A DNA stretch of 64,000 bases from Bacteroidota bacterium (GTDB lineage: Bacteria; Bacteroidota; Bacteroidia; AKYH767-A; OLB10), in contig JADJOZ010000001.1 of assembly GCA_016713525.1 (NCBI GenBank), positions 186,001 through 250,000 on the forward strand. Reading direction: 5' to 3'. Every line of letters begins with the position of its first letter. Positions within the stretch are counted from its first letter, which is position 1. Positions 8,972-20,282 of this stretch are shown one piece after another. The notes under the pieces are model-generated. The model was not told the origin of the DNA. It worked only from the letters and a program-made list of their open reading frames with translations, and ran no database searches. A program made the translations under genes and the position numbers.

Positions 8972-11408
8972 TCAATCAATTAGATTGTGATAGCGGGCAG
9001 CTATTGAACTACTGAGTGTGGTAAAAAGTATTATTGTGACCGTACTCAAAGGCATTATAATAGCTGCAAATAGTGGTGAAAGGTTGCCGTGTATGGCAAA
9101 CCATATTCCTACGCAGTTATACAGCAACGATATGGTATAACTCACATAAATAATCTTCATTGAAGTGGATGAAAATTTTAGAAAAGATGGAATTTTTCAA
9201 AAACATTGGCATCAAGAATTGCATCACATGCCGGTGAAAAATTGTTTATGTTATCCGAAACCGCGATTCCTGCATTGCTTTGTCGTAGTGCTCCAGCGTC
9301 ATTCAACCCATCTCCCAGCATCATCACATGTTGATTTTGCTTTTGAAGGTTAGCAATAAAATGAAGCTTGTCGGATGGTGATTGTCTGAAATGTATATTG
9401 CCGGATTTCCCAAAAAATTGTTCCAGATTTTCTTTTTCTGAGTCATTGTCACCGGAAAGTAAGTGAAATTGTTTATCGTGACCCAATAATGAAATTGTTT
9501 CCGATAATCCTGGTCTGTAATTGTTTCTGATTATGAAGTAACCCGTTCTGGTATTCCCGGTTGTAACATAAACTTTGGTAGCATTGTCACTGCTGTTGCT
9601 ATCAATTAAATCTTCCCAGCCAGTATATGAAGCTGAACCAATGCATATGTGAATGTCATCTACTTTCCCTTCCAGCCCCTTGCCTGGAATCTCTGAAAAT
9701 TCGGTTACTTTCTTGCGATCATTCAACTTTAAGTGATCAGAAAGGACTCTCGATAATGGATGTGTAGAATTGGAAGTAAGTGAAAAAATTGATTTCAACT
9801 GGTCAGGAGATAACTTTGCGCCAACATAGGTTACAGCTGCCGCCCCTACAATTGTTATTGTTCCGGTTTTGTCAAAAACGATAGTATCAATTTTTGAAAG
9901 TTTTTCAATTACTTGCGTATTCTTCAGATAAAATTTCTGATTTCCAAGAATCCTTATTGCATTGCCAAGGGTGAAAGGGTAGGAGAGTGCTAATGCACAG
10001 GGACATGTAATAATAAGTACAGCAGTGAATGCATTTAACCCTTTTGGCATATCATTGGAGAAAATATGCCATAATCCGGCAGTAATAGCAATGAAAATTA
10101 CTACTATGGTGAATACCTTACTGACTTTGTCAACTACTGAATTAATTTCACTTGCTTCCTGCTTTTTTAAAGTACTCTCATTCCAGAGTTGAGTTAACCG
10201 GCTTTGTGAAACTTCATGCAACACTTCCATTTCAATTGTTGCTCCAATTTGTTTGCCTCCTGCATAAATACGATCGCCCGATTTTTTGCAACTGGAATAT
10301 TCTCGCCTGTAACAAAGCTATAATCAATATTTCCTTCACCTTCTAAAAGCACAGCATCAGCCGGAATCAATTCCTCATTCCTTACTAAAATTCTTGCGCC
10401 TTGCTTTATATCTGATACAGCTCTGGTGGTTTCAATGCCATTTTCTATAACTGTTATTGAAACAGGGAAATAGGATTTATAATCACGTTCAAAGGATAAC
10501 TTTTCGTAACTCTTGTTTTGAAATAGCCTTCCGGTTAACATGAAGAAAATCAACCCGGCAAAAGTATCCATGTAACCAGCTCCTGTACCTGATAATATTT
10601 CATATAAACTTCTGCTATACATCACTATTATTCCCAAAGAAATTGGAAAATCCATATTTAATCGTCCCTGACGAATTCCTGCCCATGCTGATTTAAAAAA
10701 ATCTGTATCAGCATAAAGTAGCACAGGTAATGATAAAAGCAGATTCAGGTAGGCAAACAGATCCCTGAATTCTTTTTCGAAAACATCGCTTAACCCAAAA
10801 TACTCAGGAAAGCTTAATAGCATTATGTTCCCAAAACAGAAAAATGCTACTCCTAGTTTATAATATACTTTGCGATTGGAAAGTGGCTTTTTTTTGTTTT
10901 CAAGATTATCGAGACTGAAATGCGGTGCGTATCCAATCTGATTTAATAGCGTTACAATTTTTTTTAAACTTGTTTCCTGTTCATTAAAAATGAAGTTCAC
11001 CTCCCTCTTCAGGAAATTTACCGTGCTTCTTTTTATTCCGGAATCAAGTTTGTAAAAATGTTCCAGAAGCCATAAGCACGAACTGCAATGAATCTGAGGT
11101 ATGAAAAGTGTGATATTCGTGGTTGTACCATCAGTGAATGATATTAATTGCTGCTTGACCTTTTCATCATCCAAAAAATCATATCGTGCACTTGATACCT
11201 TTTTTACTGATGTACTGCCTGGAGTTTCATTCAGATGATAATAATTGCAAAGATTGTTTTCTTCCAGAATTTCATATACCAATTTACATCCTGCACAGCA
11301 AAAAGTTTTTTCATGCGCGGCTATGGTCTCTTCTTTACATGGTTCACCACAATGGTAACATGTCAACGAATCTTTGTCAATGATTCGGGTAGGCTCTGAA
11401 ATCTGCAT
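8972..11408 (-). CDS. ccoI: Copper-transporting P-type ATPase CcoI/FixI, split by two single-base frameshifts
   Basis: P1B ATPase that exports copper needed for the cbb3 oxidase. In order: an N-terminal Cys-rich metal-binding domain (CYHCGEPC and CCAGC, residues 17-41), an HMA-like domain with HCSSC, transmembrane segments, VTGENIPV of the actuator domain, the ion channel motif CPCALALSYP, the phosphorylation site DKTGT, the hinge GDGLNDAGAL, and last helices near 9000-9160. Two indels break the frame. Near 10266 an extra base turns the expected VYAGGKQIGATIEMEV into another frame. Near 9182 a missing base separates FEKFHLF from LKFSSTSMKIIYV. With both corrected the protein has about 810 residues, normal for CcoI. 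It is the first gene of the cco run. A CRP/FNR-like site pair lies upstream. Confidence 0.92.
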
Positions 11409-11430
11409 CTCCTGGTAGTTTGATGTGTTG

Positions 11431-11438
11431 CAAATCTA
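11431..11438 (-). promoter_or_regulatory. Possible -7 box of the ccoI promoter
   Basis: The minus strand reads TAGATTTG, a full match to the Bacteroidota -7 consensus TAnnTTTG, 22 bases before the ccoI start. No clear TTG is found at the -33 position, so recognition may need an activator. Confidence 0.35.
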
Positions 11439-11474
11439 CCTTGGTGAAAAAATATGGAGTATGACCTACGTCAC

Positions 11475-11508
11475 TTTGTGAAAAATGATACAAATTGCTG
11501 ATAATCAA
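11475..11508. promoter_or_regulatory. Two tandem CRP/FNR-like inverted repeats upstream of ccoI
   Basis: TTGTGAAAAATGATACAA (11476-11493) has near-symmetric ends of the CRP-like kind. On the minus strand TTGATTATCAGCAA (11495-11508) matches the FNR consensus TTGATnnnnATCAA except for one base. They lie roughly 40-80 bases upstream of the likely start of transcription, a position used by activators. A link to oxygen control of cco genes is inference. Confidence 0.35.
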
Positions 11509-11578
11509 TTATATGTATAATGAAAATGACGCTCTTTTATATTGAAAAGCGATTTTCCTCAGCATTTTAAAATCGAAT

Positions 11579-13486
11579 TTATTCTGTAACAACCGCTCCG
11601 CCCTTGTAGAGTTGTTTCCGGTATTTTAAGGATGGAGATTTCACAAATGGTCCTAAGCCAAGTTTATCCCAAATTTCATCTATTCTTGATATCGTCTTTT
11701 CATCGGAAGCAAGAATATTGGGCCAATCTCTTTCAAAGCCATCGTGTTCCCGTGTCTTTCGAGTACCATCAAAAGCAATATGGTTGACGCCATTTCCGGT
11801 TTCATCTTTATATACAAAGTGATCACGTCTTGGATCCACATTATTTGCAAAACGCCACACTGCATCAGCTATATCATCAACTTCTAATGTATGTTCCAGG
11901 AATATGACAACTTTTATTTGTTTGAAATTGGGATTTTGGAATATTTGTGAACTTAAGTCGCGTACATGATTTCGTTTGTTTTTTTCTACAGCAATAAATA
12001 CCATCGAAATTCCTGATGAAAGCAAACTGTCATTTATAGCCTTTATTTCAGGGAAAGCTGATAGTATTTGTGTTTTATCAATCCCGGAAATTGAAACAGG
12101 AAGGTAATTTTCAACCGACTGAATTTCTTCAGGAAGTTTTTTGGTTGCATCGAGCCCCATTTTTCCTTCAAAGGCCATTCTTTAACACGAATGATCCAAT
12201 ACATCGGTAGGTCCCTTAGAAAACGTAAATTAACTTATAGCATCTGTGTTTTCTGAAATATACCTGGCTACTTCCAGTTGATCATGAATGTTAACGTGTT
12301 CATCAACAACAATCATCATTTTGGTGAACATCATTTGTCCTGCACCCCAAAGTGAATTCATTACTTTCAATGCTTGTCCGGGATATTCTTTTCTTATTTT
12401 TACAATTACCAGATTGTGAAAAACACCCTCCACCGGAAGTATCATATCAATGATCTCCGGAACCATCGTCATTTTAATAGGAGCCAGAAAAATCCGCTCT
12501 GTAGCTTTGCCAATCCAGGCATCCTCCTGGGGTGGTATTCCAACTATAGTGGCAGGATAAACAGCATCTTTACGGTGTGTAATAGCTGTTATATGAAATT
12601 TAGGATAATAATCGGCCAACGAATAATATCCGGTATGATCTCCAAACGGACCTTCCAGAATAAAATCTTCGTCAGGATCAACATATCCTTCAATAATAAT
12701 GTCTGCATCGGCAGGCACATACATATCCTGTGTAATACACTTAACGAGTTCAACTCGTTTTTTGCGGATAAAACCGGCCAGCATAAACTCATCAACTCCA
12801 TCAGGTAACGGAGCAGTGCCACAATAAGTATAAACAGGATCACCTCCCAAAGAAATTACGACCGGCATTCTTTGTTTCAGTTTTTTGTATTCATTAAAAT
12901 GACGTGCTGAAACTTTATGCCTGTGCCAATGCATCCCTGTTGTCACTTTATCGAATACCTGCATCCGGTATAGTCCCACATTACGAATTCCGGTTAATGG
13001 GTCTTTAGTTTGGATTACAGGTAACGTAATAAACGGCCCTCCATCTTCCGGCCAGCAGGTAAGTACCGGAAATTTTGTGATATCAGGATCGCTCATAATT
13101 ACTTCCTGACAGGCACCTTTTCCACTAATTTGTTTCGGCATCCATGATGCAACTTCTCCCAGCTGTGGCAGCAATTTTAATTTATCGAGAAAATTATTTT
13201 TAGGAGAAGTAAATGTTTTAAAAAGGGTTTCTATCTGGGCCGAAATATCATCAAGCTTGTCTACTCCAAGAGCCATTGCCATTCGTTTTTCGGTTCCCAT
13301 TGAATTGATAAGCAATGGGAAGCTGTATCCGGTATTTTCAAATAATAATGCCGGTCCGTATTGCTTGGAAATCCTGTCGGTAATTTCTGTTATTTCCAGA
13401 TGCGGATTAACATACTCCCGAATTCTTATGAGTTCTCCCTCCCCTTCAAGCGTATCAATGAAATGCTTTAAATTTTTGTAAGCCAC
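11579..13486 (-). pseudogene. UbiD-family decarboxylase (menaquinone-type) with two in-frame TAA stops
   Basis: Prenyl-FMN-dependent decarboxylase of about 635 codons. N-terminal MAYKNLKHFIDTLEGEGELIRI and the central GIRNVGLYRMQV and GMHWHRHK match the family, and EGPFGDHTGYYS carries the conserved acidic catalytic region. The C-terminal part has VDPRRDH and GKMGLDATKKLPEE. In Bacteroidota such enzymes are annotated for menaquinone or aromatic-acid decarboxylation; the substrate cannot be fixed here. Two TAA codons, at 12230-12232 and 12182-12184, interrupt FTFSKGPTDVLDHSC, a conserved stretch that is in frame with both flanks. No indel is needed to join the halves. Intact frames are 12230-13486 (418 residues) and 11579-12178. 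It could be a true pseudogene or consensus error. No other UbiD or prenyltransferase gene is present in the window. Confidence 0.85.
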
Positions 13487-13556
13487 GTAAGTTAATTTTG
13501 ATATTTGATTAACAATAAAACATCATACATGGTTTATTTTATATGATTGAATTAAT

Positions 13557-14147
13557 TTAAAAATAAACTCTCAGAAAAACAGAACTGTCTGTAAAATATG
13601 ATTTTGTTTCAACCGGAATATAAGAAATTGTTAATGGGGCATCTGTTAATTTAGACTCAAAATGTGAATATTTCAATCCGATATCAGCTCCAATTCCTAT
13701 TGTGTTGGAAATAAGATATTCATAACCCAAAAATGGACCAATTGCTATTCGCTCAATTTTTTCTTCAGCTTCCCCGTAATTTTGTATATCAATTTTTGTA
13801 TTTCCCCAGGTATAATCAATTTTCAATCCCGGTAAGAAAACATGATTTCCTTTGCGAACAGCTTTTATTATTCCTACTCCAATAGTTTTGGAATTGATTT
13901 TAACTTTTTCTGATTTTATATGATGGGAATAAAAGCCAAAATCAGTTTCAAGCCTGAACCCGGGAGTGAAATTCCAGGCAGCAGTTACTAAAGTTGCCGT
14001 TACGCCCTCATTTTCCTGAATATACTTATTAAATGAACCCGGATAATACCTGACTCCCAAACCTATTGTTTTAAAATCTTTTTGCTGTGCAAACGCTGTG
14101 GTGGAAAATAGGATGGCAAATAATAAAGAGTAAAATGCTTTTTTCAT
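13557..14147 (-). CDS. Outer membrane beta-barrel protein, unknown role
   Basis: A 196-residue secreted protein with signal peptide MKKAFYSLLFAILFSTTAFAQ. The mature part alternates polar and hydrophobic residues in beta-strand fashion and ends VFLRVYF, a terminal aromatic residue of the kind needed for outer-membrane barrel insertion. Segments such as IGPFLGYEYLISNTIGIGADIGLKYSHF look like paired strands. It resembles small OmpA/OprF-like barrels without a peptidoglycan-binding domain. It stands alone between ubiD and gltA, and a strong hairpin separates it from gltA. No substrate or partner can be named. Confidence 0.7.
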   Translation of the reverse strand: MKKAFYSLLFAILFSTTAFAQQKDFKTIGLGVRYYPGSFNKYIQENEGVTATLVTAAWNFTPGFRLETDFGFYSHHIKSEKVKINSKTIGVGIIKAVRKGNHVFLPGLKIDYTWGNTKIDIQNYGEAEEKIERIAIGPFLGYEYLISNTIGIGADIGLKYSHFESKLTDAPLTISYIPVETKSYFTDSSVFLRVYF

Positions 14148-14177
14148 ACTTTTTAAATTTGTTAATGGTACTAATGT

Positions 14178-14212
14178 AAAACAAAAGGCAGGAAATTCCT
14201 GCCTTTTGTTTT
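14178..14212 (-). terminator. Rho-independent terminator of gltA
   Basis: Perfect 17-base inverted repeat (AAAACAAAAGGCAGGAA and its complement) around a single central base; the minus strand ends in CCTTTTGTTTTA. It overlaps the first two bases of the gltA stop codon. Confidence 0.8.
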
Positions 14213-15533
14213 ATGCTTTTGTTTCTGTTGTTTCTTTCTTTATTTTATTTAAAATCCATTCGGTAGTGACTGATCCGGGTCGCTCAATTGGAACACCCAG
14301 AGCCCTGTCCCACAGTAATGAAGTTAATACTCCGATAGCCCGTGATACACCAAAAAGAACAGTGTAAAAGTCATATTCTGTTAAACCATAATGGATCAAT
14401 AATATACCGGAATGTGCATCCACATTTGGCCATGGATTTTTAATCTTACCGGTACTTTTTAATATTTCAGGTGTTACTTCATACAGCAATTGAACGATCT
14501 TGAAAAGTTCGTCATCAGCCATATTGGCTTTGGCAAATTCCTGCTGAGCTGTATACCGCGGATCTGTTTTTCTTAGAACGGCATGTCCGTATCCTGGAAT
14601 TACACGACCTTCTGCCAGAGTTTTCTTAATAAAATCGGCTATTTGTTCCTTTGTTGGAACGCCTTTAAACTCTTCACGTAATTCAAGAATCCAACGAGCT
14701 ACTTCCTGAGCAGCTAATCCGTGTAATGGCCCGGCAAGTCCGTTCATTCCTGCCGCAAGTGAAAGATAAGCATCGCTCAATGCAGAACCTACCAGGTGAG
14801 TAGTATGTGCCGATACATTACCACCTTCATGGTCGACATGAATAGTTAAATATAACCGCATTAATTTGCGGAAGTCGAGGGCATCATAACCCAGCATATG
14901 AGCAAAATTGCCCGCCCAGTCCAATTTTGGATTAGGCTCAATATGAATACCGTCTTTATAAGTTTTTCTGTAAATATATGCAGCAATCCGGGGCAGACGG
15001 GCTATCAGATTCATGATGTCCTCGTACATAGGATCCCAATACTCCTTTTTGTTCATCCCCTCACGGTACTTCTGTGCAAATACAGATTCAGTTTGTAGGG
15101 CCATTATCGCCATACTGAACTGCGTCATTGGATGAGTTTTTGCCGGAAGCATATCCAGCATATCGAAAACGTGCTTTGGAACATTCGCACGCTTCATCCA
15201 TTCATTGTTAACATTGATTACCTCTTCCAGAGTCGGAATTTCTCCGGTCAGCAGCAAATAAAATATTCCTTCCGGCAATGGCTCCGGGCCTTCTTTTGAA
15301 ACAGGAAGTTTTTCCCTTAATTCCGGAATGGAATATCCACGAAACCGGATACCTTCTTCAGCATCCAGCTTGGATGTTTCGGTGATCATCCCGATCATGC
15401 CTTTCATCCCGGAATAAACCTGTTCAATGGTATACTGACCGAGTATGATTTCTCCGTGTTCCTTTACCAGTTTCCTGGTTTGCTCGGCCATCGGCATGGC
15501 TTTCGATGCAAATTTGTCTTTTAATTTGTCCAT
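14211..15533 (-). CDS. gltA: Citrate synthase, eukaryotic-like type
   Basis: Condenses oxaloacetate and acetyl-CoA to citrate at the entry of the TCA cycle; cytoplasmic, 440 residues. Catalytic features seen: HVDHEGGNVSAHTTHLVGSALSD, then GMNGLAGPLHGLA, PGYGHAVLRKTDPRY with the active His, and NVDAHSGILL with the active Asp. The N-terminal GQYTIEQVYSGMKGMIGMITETS and the overall length match the eukaryotic-like Si-citrate synthases common in Bacteroidota, not the E. coli type. It is on the same strand as enolase and a small membrane protein and has its own terminator. The frame is intact. Confidence 0.95.
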   Translation of the reverse strand: MDKLKDKFASKAMPMAEQTRKLVKEHGEIILGQYTIEQVYSGMKGMIGMITETSKLDAEEGIRFRGYSIPELREKLPVSKEGPEPLPEGIFYLLLTGEIPTLEEVINVNNEWMKRANVPKHVFDMLDMLPAKTHPMTQFSMAIMALQTESVFAQKYREGMNKKEYWDPMYEDIMNLIARLPRIAAYIYRKTYKDGIHIEPNPKLDWAGNFAHMLGYDALDFRKLMRLYLTIHVDHEGGNVSAHTTHLVGSALSDAYLSLAAGMNGLAGPLHGLAAQEVARWILELREEFKGVPTKEQIADFIKKTLAEGRVIPGYGHAVLRKTDPRYTAQQEFAKANMADDELFKIVQLLYEVTPEILKSTGKIKNPWPNVDAHSGILLIHYGLTEYDFYTVLFGVSRAIGVLTSLLWDRALGVPIERPGSVTTEWILNKIKKETTETKA

Positions 15534-15590
15534 TTTATACTAGTCGACACTGAAAATTGATGTTTCTGTATTCTGTCTCTTATTAGCTTG

Positions 15591-15622
15591 CGAAATTACA
15601 ATCCATGAAGGCAAAATGCAAA
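15591..15622 (-). promoter_or_regulatory. Possible gltA promoter
   Basis: The minus strand reads TTTG, 20 bases, TAATTTCG; the second box differs from TAnnTTTG at one base. It ends 58 bases before the gltA start, inside the 99-base gap between gltA and the small membrane gene. Confidence 0.3.
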
Positions 15623-15632
15623 TGAATATCAA

Positions 15633-15974
15633 TTAAACTTTTGCACTATTCGAATTGTTTAATACCCTTTTTATTGGCGCTGGTTTTGACCGCTTTTGCT
15701 TGAATTTTTCATCTTTAATGTCGAGCTGAACTATCATAACGATTAAACTTACAATGAAACCTATTATGATCAGGGTCCAGAAAACCCGTTCAGCTACTTT
15801 GCTGAACTTCTTTTTGGCACTTGGCTTTTTCTTAATACGGATACGCTTTCTGATTTTAATGCGTCGACGCTTACGCCCGTGAACATTGCCGGCACTTTCA
15901 TCAATAATTTCCGGTTCCTGATGATCTCCCTGATTTTCCTCAGGTTGTTCAGGATTTATCTTTTCTGGAGACAT
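15633..15974 (-). CDS. Small single-helix membrane protein with a strongly basic region, unknown
   Basis: A 113-residue protein not recognised. Residues 1-30 are acidic and polar; about 33-60 are almost all Arg, Lys and Ile (GRKRRRIKIRKRIRIKKKPS). One transmembrane helix follows (VFWTLIIIGFIVSLIVMIVQL, about 69-89), then a short basic tail. Topology by the positive-inside rule puts the basic region in the cytoplasm. It starts four bases after the enolase stop codon, so it is probably cotranscribed. FtsB-like proteins often lie beside eno in this phylum, but FtsB has its helix at the N-terminus followed by a long coiled coil, which is absent. The basic stretch could bind nucleic acid or phospholipid; that is speculation. 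Confidence 0.75.
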   Translation of the reverse strand: MSPEKINPEQPEENQGDHQEPEIIDESAGNVHGRKRRRIKIRKRIRIKKKPSAKKKFSKVAERVFWTLIIIGFIVSLIVMIVQLDIKDEKFKQKRSKPAPIKRVLNNSNSAKV

Positions 15975-15978
15975 TTGC

Positions 15979-17277
<1,299 letters not shown>

Positions 17278-17327
17278 TTATTGTATTGAAAATTAATGTT
17301 TTATAAATTCAAATGGATTGTAGGCAA

Positions 17328-17335
17328 CAAATTTA
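17328..17335 (-). promoter_or_regulatory. Possible -7 box of the eno promoter
   Basis: Minus strand TAAATTTG fits TAnnTTTG, 56 bases before the enolase start codon. A matching TTG at -33 is not clear. Confidence 0.3.
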
Positions 17336-17446
17336 TAACATTGAGGTCGAATAGCATACTAGCTTTCATGTTTTCTTCACCTTAAAATTCTATTTTTGCA
17401 TAAATCCTGAAAAATCAACCCTATTAATACTCTGAAACTTCCAAAA

Positions 17447-17845
17447 ATGTCGCGGCGATTTCTTTCGGTATTACTTGTTTTGGTAATCCTGGTTTCAACT
17501 GTGGGAATTGCTCAGGTAACCCATATTTGCAAGCTTGCATTGACCGGACTGGAAAAGGTCCCATGTACGGATGTTTCAACTGATTCACATCAATGTTGTT
17601 CAGAGGAGGATACAAGTGACGATTCCTGTTGCAGCGATAAAATTGCAATTTTTAAATCGGAAATTACTTCCACCACCCAACCTGTTTTGACCGCTCCGAT
17701 GCCGGCAATTTTGGCTTTATTTGAAAGTTTTCAACTCTATCCTGAATCCTGTATTTCGTTGGAAAGCAGCCGAATTCAAATGGATCTCCTTCCGGGAATA
17801 TCATCCGAACCTATTTTTATTGAGTTTCGAAATCTCTTGATCTGA
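17447..17845 (+). CDS. Secreted Cys-rich protein, probably HYC_CC_PP family
   Basis: A 132-residue exported protein. The leader is RFLSVLLVLVILVSTVGIAQ; it is followed by THICKLALTG (His-x-Cys), VPCTD, SHQCC and SCCSD, giving seven Cys in the first half of the mature protein. This arrangement matches my recollection of small Bacteroidota proteins called HYC_CC_PP, which are encoded next to TonB receptors and heavy-metal-associated proteins. Exactly that neighbourhood is present here. Metal binding, probably copper, is inferred from the Cys/His pattern and the context. ATG 17447 is used because it gives a complete leader; TATTTTTG at 17391-17398 could be its -7 box. Confidence 0.7.
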   Translation: MSRRFLSVLLVLVILVSTVGIAQVTHICKLALTGLEKVPCTDVSTDSHQCCSEEDTSDDSCCSDKIAIFKSEITSTTQPVLTAPMPAILALFESFQLYPESCISLESSRIQMDLLPGISSEPIFIEFRNLLI

Positions 17846-17914
17846 GCGTGTTTTAAACCATTTACATACCGGTACAACCCGGTGTGATTTTTTAACGTTT
17901 AAAACTTATTGCTC

Positions 17915-20185
17915 ATGAAAAAATTAAGTCTGTTTCTATGCTTATTCAGCGGTTTCTTTATAGGGATTGCTGATACTGTTGTCGGTCAATCCACAATACT
18001 TAAGGGATCCGTATTTGAGCAAACCACCGGAAAAAATGAGGGAATTCCGCTCCCCGGTGCAACTGTTGTTATTATTGGTTCCGGAACCGGCACTGCTACT
18101 GATGCCGAGGGTAAATTTGAATTGCATGGTTTAAGTAGTTTTCCGGTAACAATCATCATTAGTTATATAGGTTACAAAGCTGATACGATTGTTATTGAAA
18201 ATTTGAATCCGGTCAAAATATTTCTGGCCAGATCGGTTGAACTCAATGAAGTAACTATTGAAGGGCGCCAGGATGCAACAATGATATCAACGATTATGCC
18301 TTTGAATGTGGAGCAGGTAACACAAAAAGAATTACTGAAAGCGGCCTGCTGCAATCTTTCTGAATCGTTTGAAACAAATGCCTCAGTTAATGTGGCTTAT
18401 TCTGATGCTGTAACAGGAGCGAAGGAAATTCAAATGTTAGGACTTTCAGGAATATATTCGCAGATAATGACAGAGAATATTCCTGCTGTCAGAGGGCTGT
18501 CTGCAGCTTATGGATTGGGATATATTCCCGGCCCCTGGATGGAATCTATCCAAATTACCAAAGGCAGTGGATCCGTTGCAAATGGTTATGAATCGGCAAC
18601 CGGACTCATAAATGTAGAGTTTATTAAGCCTGAAAAAGCTGATAAGTTTTATCTCAATCTTTATGGTGCCAGTTCCGGCAATATGGAATTAAATGCTTAT
18701 CAAACTATAAATGTCAATAAAAATCTGAATACGATGATTATGTTGCATGGTGAAAATATGCAAACGAAATGGGATCATCAGGATGATGGGTTTCTTGATA
18801 TGCCATTGGTTACTCAAGGAAATGTGATGAACAGATGGTCATATTATGACGGGAAAAAATATGAAGCGCAATTTGGAGTAAAAGGAATTATTGAAAAAAG
18901 AAGAGGGGGGCAGTTGAAATACGATTTTAAAGATGATGCAGATACTACTTCCGGTTTTGGAGTTCAGATTGAGACTAAAAGAATGGAGGTTTTCTCAAAA
19001 AACGGATTGGTTTTTCCGGCTACTCCATGGAAATCGGTAGGCCTCATTCTCTCAGGTACTTTTCACGATCAGGAATCTTATTTCGGACTGAAAACATACG
19101 ATGCTAATCAGCTTGGATTTTATGGGTCGTTAATTTATATGTCGATCATCGGAACTACAGACCACAAATGGAAAGCCGGTGTTGACCTGCGATTCGATGA
19201 CTTTGAAGAAACGTATCTGGAGCTTCCATACAATCATTCAGAAACAGTTCCGGGAGCATATTTCGAATACACCTGGAACAGAAAAGACAAGCTGGGTGTT
19301 GTTGCCGGCTCAAGAATCGATTATCATAGTGACCATGGTTGGTTTTATACCCCACGCTTGCATGTAAAATATAACTTTACTCAGAATATAATCTGGAGGG
19401 CTTCCGCAGGCAGGAATTTCAGGACTGCAAATATTTTTGCCGATAATATCGGCTTAATGGCAACTTCACGCGATTGGTTTGTTAAGGAACAACTAGATCC
19501 GGAAATAGCATGGAACTATGGTACCAATTTAACTGCGAAATTTCAATTGTTCTACCGGTCAGGCTCCATAAGTGCCGATTATTATATTACTGAATTCCAA
19601 AATCAGGTTATCGTTGACACCTATTCTTCAGACAATTTTATTTATTTCTATAATTTAGATGGAGAATCATTGTCAAGGAGTTTTCAGGTAGCATTAAATT
19701 ACGAAATATTTAAAAGGTTCGATCTCAGACTTGCATTTAAAAATGACGATGTAATTGCTGATTTTAACGGTATCGCTGCTCGAAAACCTCTTGTTGCAGC
19801 AAATAAGGCACTTGCAAATGTAGCCTATGAAACAAAAAACACATTCTGGAAAATTGATTTTACAACGCATTACACAGGGGAATCGAAGTTGAACAATGCT
19901 TCCGAATTGCACAGCCCTTCTCACCCGGGACATTCTGATTCACAAGTTAAAGGTAGTAAATCTCCCGAGTTTGTTACCTTCAACTCTCAAATAACCCGCA
20001 TGTTTAAAAAGTGGGAAGTATATGCCGGTTGCGAAAATATTACAGGTTTCAGACAGGAAATGCCGGTGATTGGAGCAGATGATCCATTCGGAAATGAATT
20101 CGATGCAACCAACATCTGGGGACCACTTATGGGACGGAAAATATATGTGGGGTTCAGGTATAGTATTAAACAAAAGAAATCATAA
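17915..20185 (+). CDS. TonB-dependent receptor with carboxypeptidase-like N-domain and a Cys-Cys plug motif
   Basis: Outer-membrane energised importer of about 756 residues. After the signal peptide (ending VVGQ) comes a carboxypeptidase-like regulatory domain (ILKGSVFEQTTGKNEGIPLPGATV), then the plug with IQITKGSGSVANGYESATGLINVEF and a long beta-barrel ending MGRKIYVGFRYSIKQKKS. The plug contains AACCNLSES, with adjacent Cys at 18347-18352 (residues 145-146); I have seen this motif in receptors paired with heavy-metal proteins. A TTG two codons earlier could also start translation, but ATG 17915 gives the better leader. It is flanked by the Cys-rich protein and by a secreted HMA protein, all on the same strand, so copper or another soft metal is the likely substrate. 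Confidence 0.9.
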   Translation: MKKLSLFLCLFSGFFIGIADTVVGQSTILKGSVFEQTTGKNEGIPLPGATVVIIGSGTGTATDAEGKFELHGLSSFPVTIIISYIGYKADTIVIENLNPVKIFLARSVELNEVTIEGRQDATMISTIMPLNVEQVTQKELLKAACCNLSESFETNASVNVAYSDAVTGAKEIQMLGLSGIYSQIMTENIPAVRGLSAAYGLGYIPGPWMESIQITKGSGSVANGYESATGLINVEFIKPEKADKFYLNLYGASSGNMELNAYQTINVNKNLNTMIMLHGENMQTKWDHQDDGFLDMPLVTQGNVMNRWSYYDGKKYEAQFGVKGIIEKRRGGQLKYDFKDDADTTSGFGVQIETKRMEVFSKNGLVFPATPWKSVGLILSGTFHDQESYFGLKTYDANQLGFYGSLIYMSIIGTTDHKWKAGVDLRFDDFEETYLELPYNHSETVPGAYFEYTWNRKDKLGVVAGSRIDYHSDHGWFYTPRLHVKYNFTQNIIWRASAGRNFRTANIFADNIGLMATSRDWFVKEQLDPEIAWNYGTNLTAKFQLFYRSGSISADYYITEFQNQVIVDTYSSDNFIYFYNLDGESLSRSFQVALNYEIFKRFDLRLAFKNDDVIADFNGIAARKPLVAANKALANVAYETKNTFWKIDFTTHYTGESKLNNASELHSPSHPGHSDSQVKGSKSPEFVTFNSQITRMFKKWEVYAGCENITGFRQEMPVIGADDPFGNEFDATNIWGPLMGRKIYVGFRYSIKQKKS

Positions 20186-20282
20186 ATTTGGGTATCTTTA
20201 TGCCATTCTTTAACCCGAAATAATTATAAAATAAAATTTAATAAAGTAATTTAATAATTCTAATTTTAAACATCTTCACAAA

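Noticed and set aside
12374..12808. Plus-strand frame of 144 codons opposite ubiD
   Set aside because: The minus strand carries an unmistakable decarboxylase core here; the frame has no recognisable motif.
15633..15974. FtsB (septum formation initiator) beside eno
   Set aside because: The helix lies in the C-terminal half and there is no coiled coil after it.
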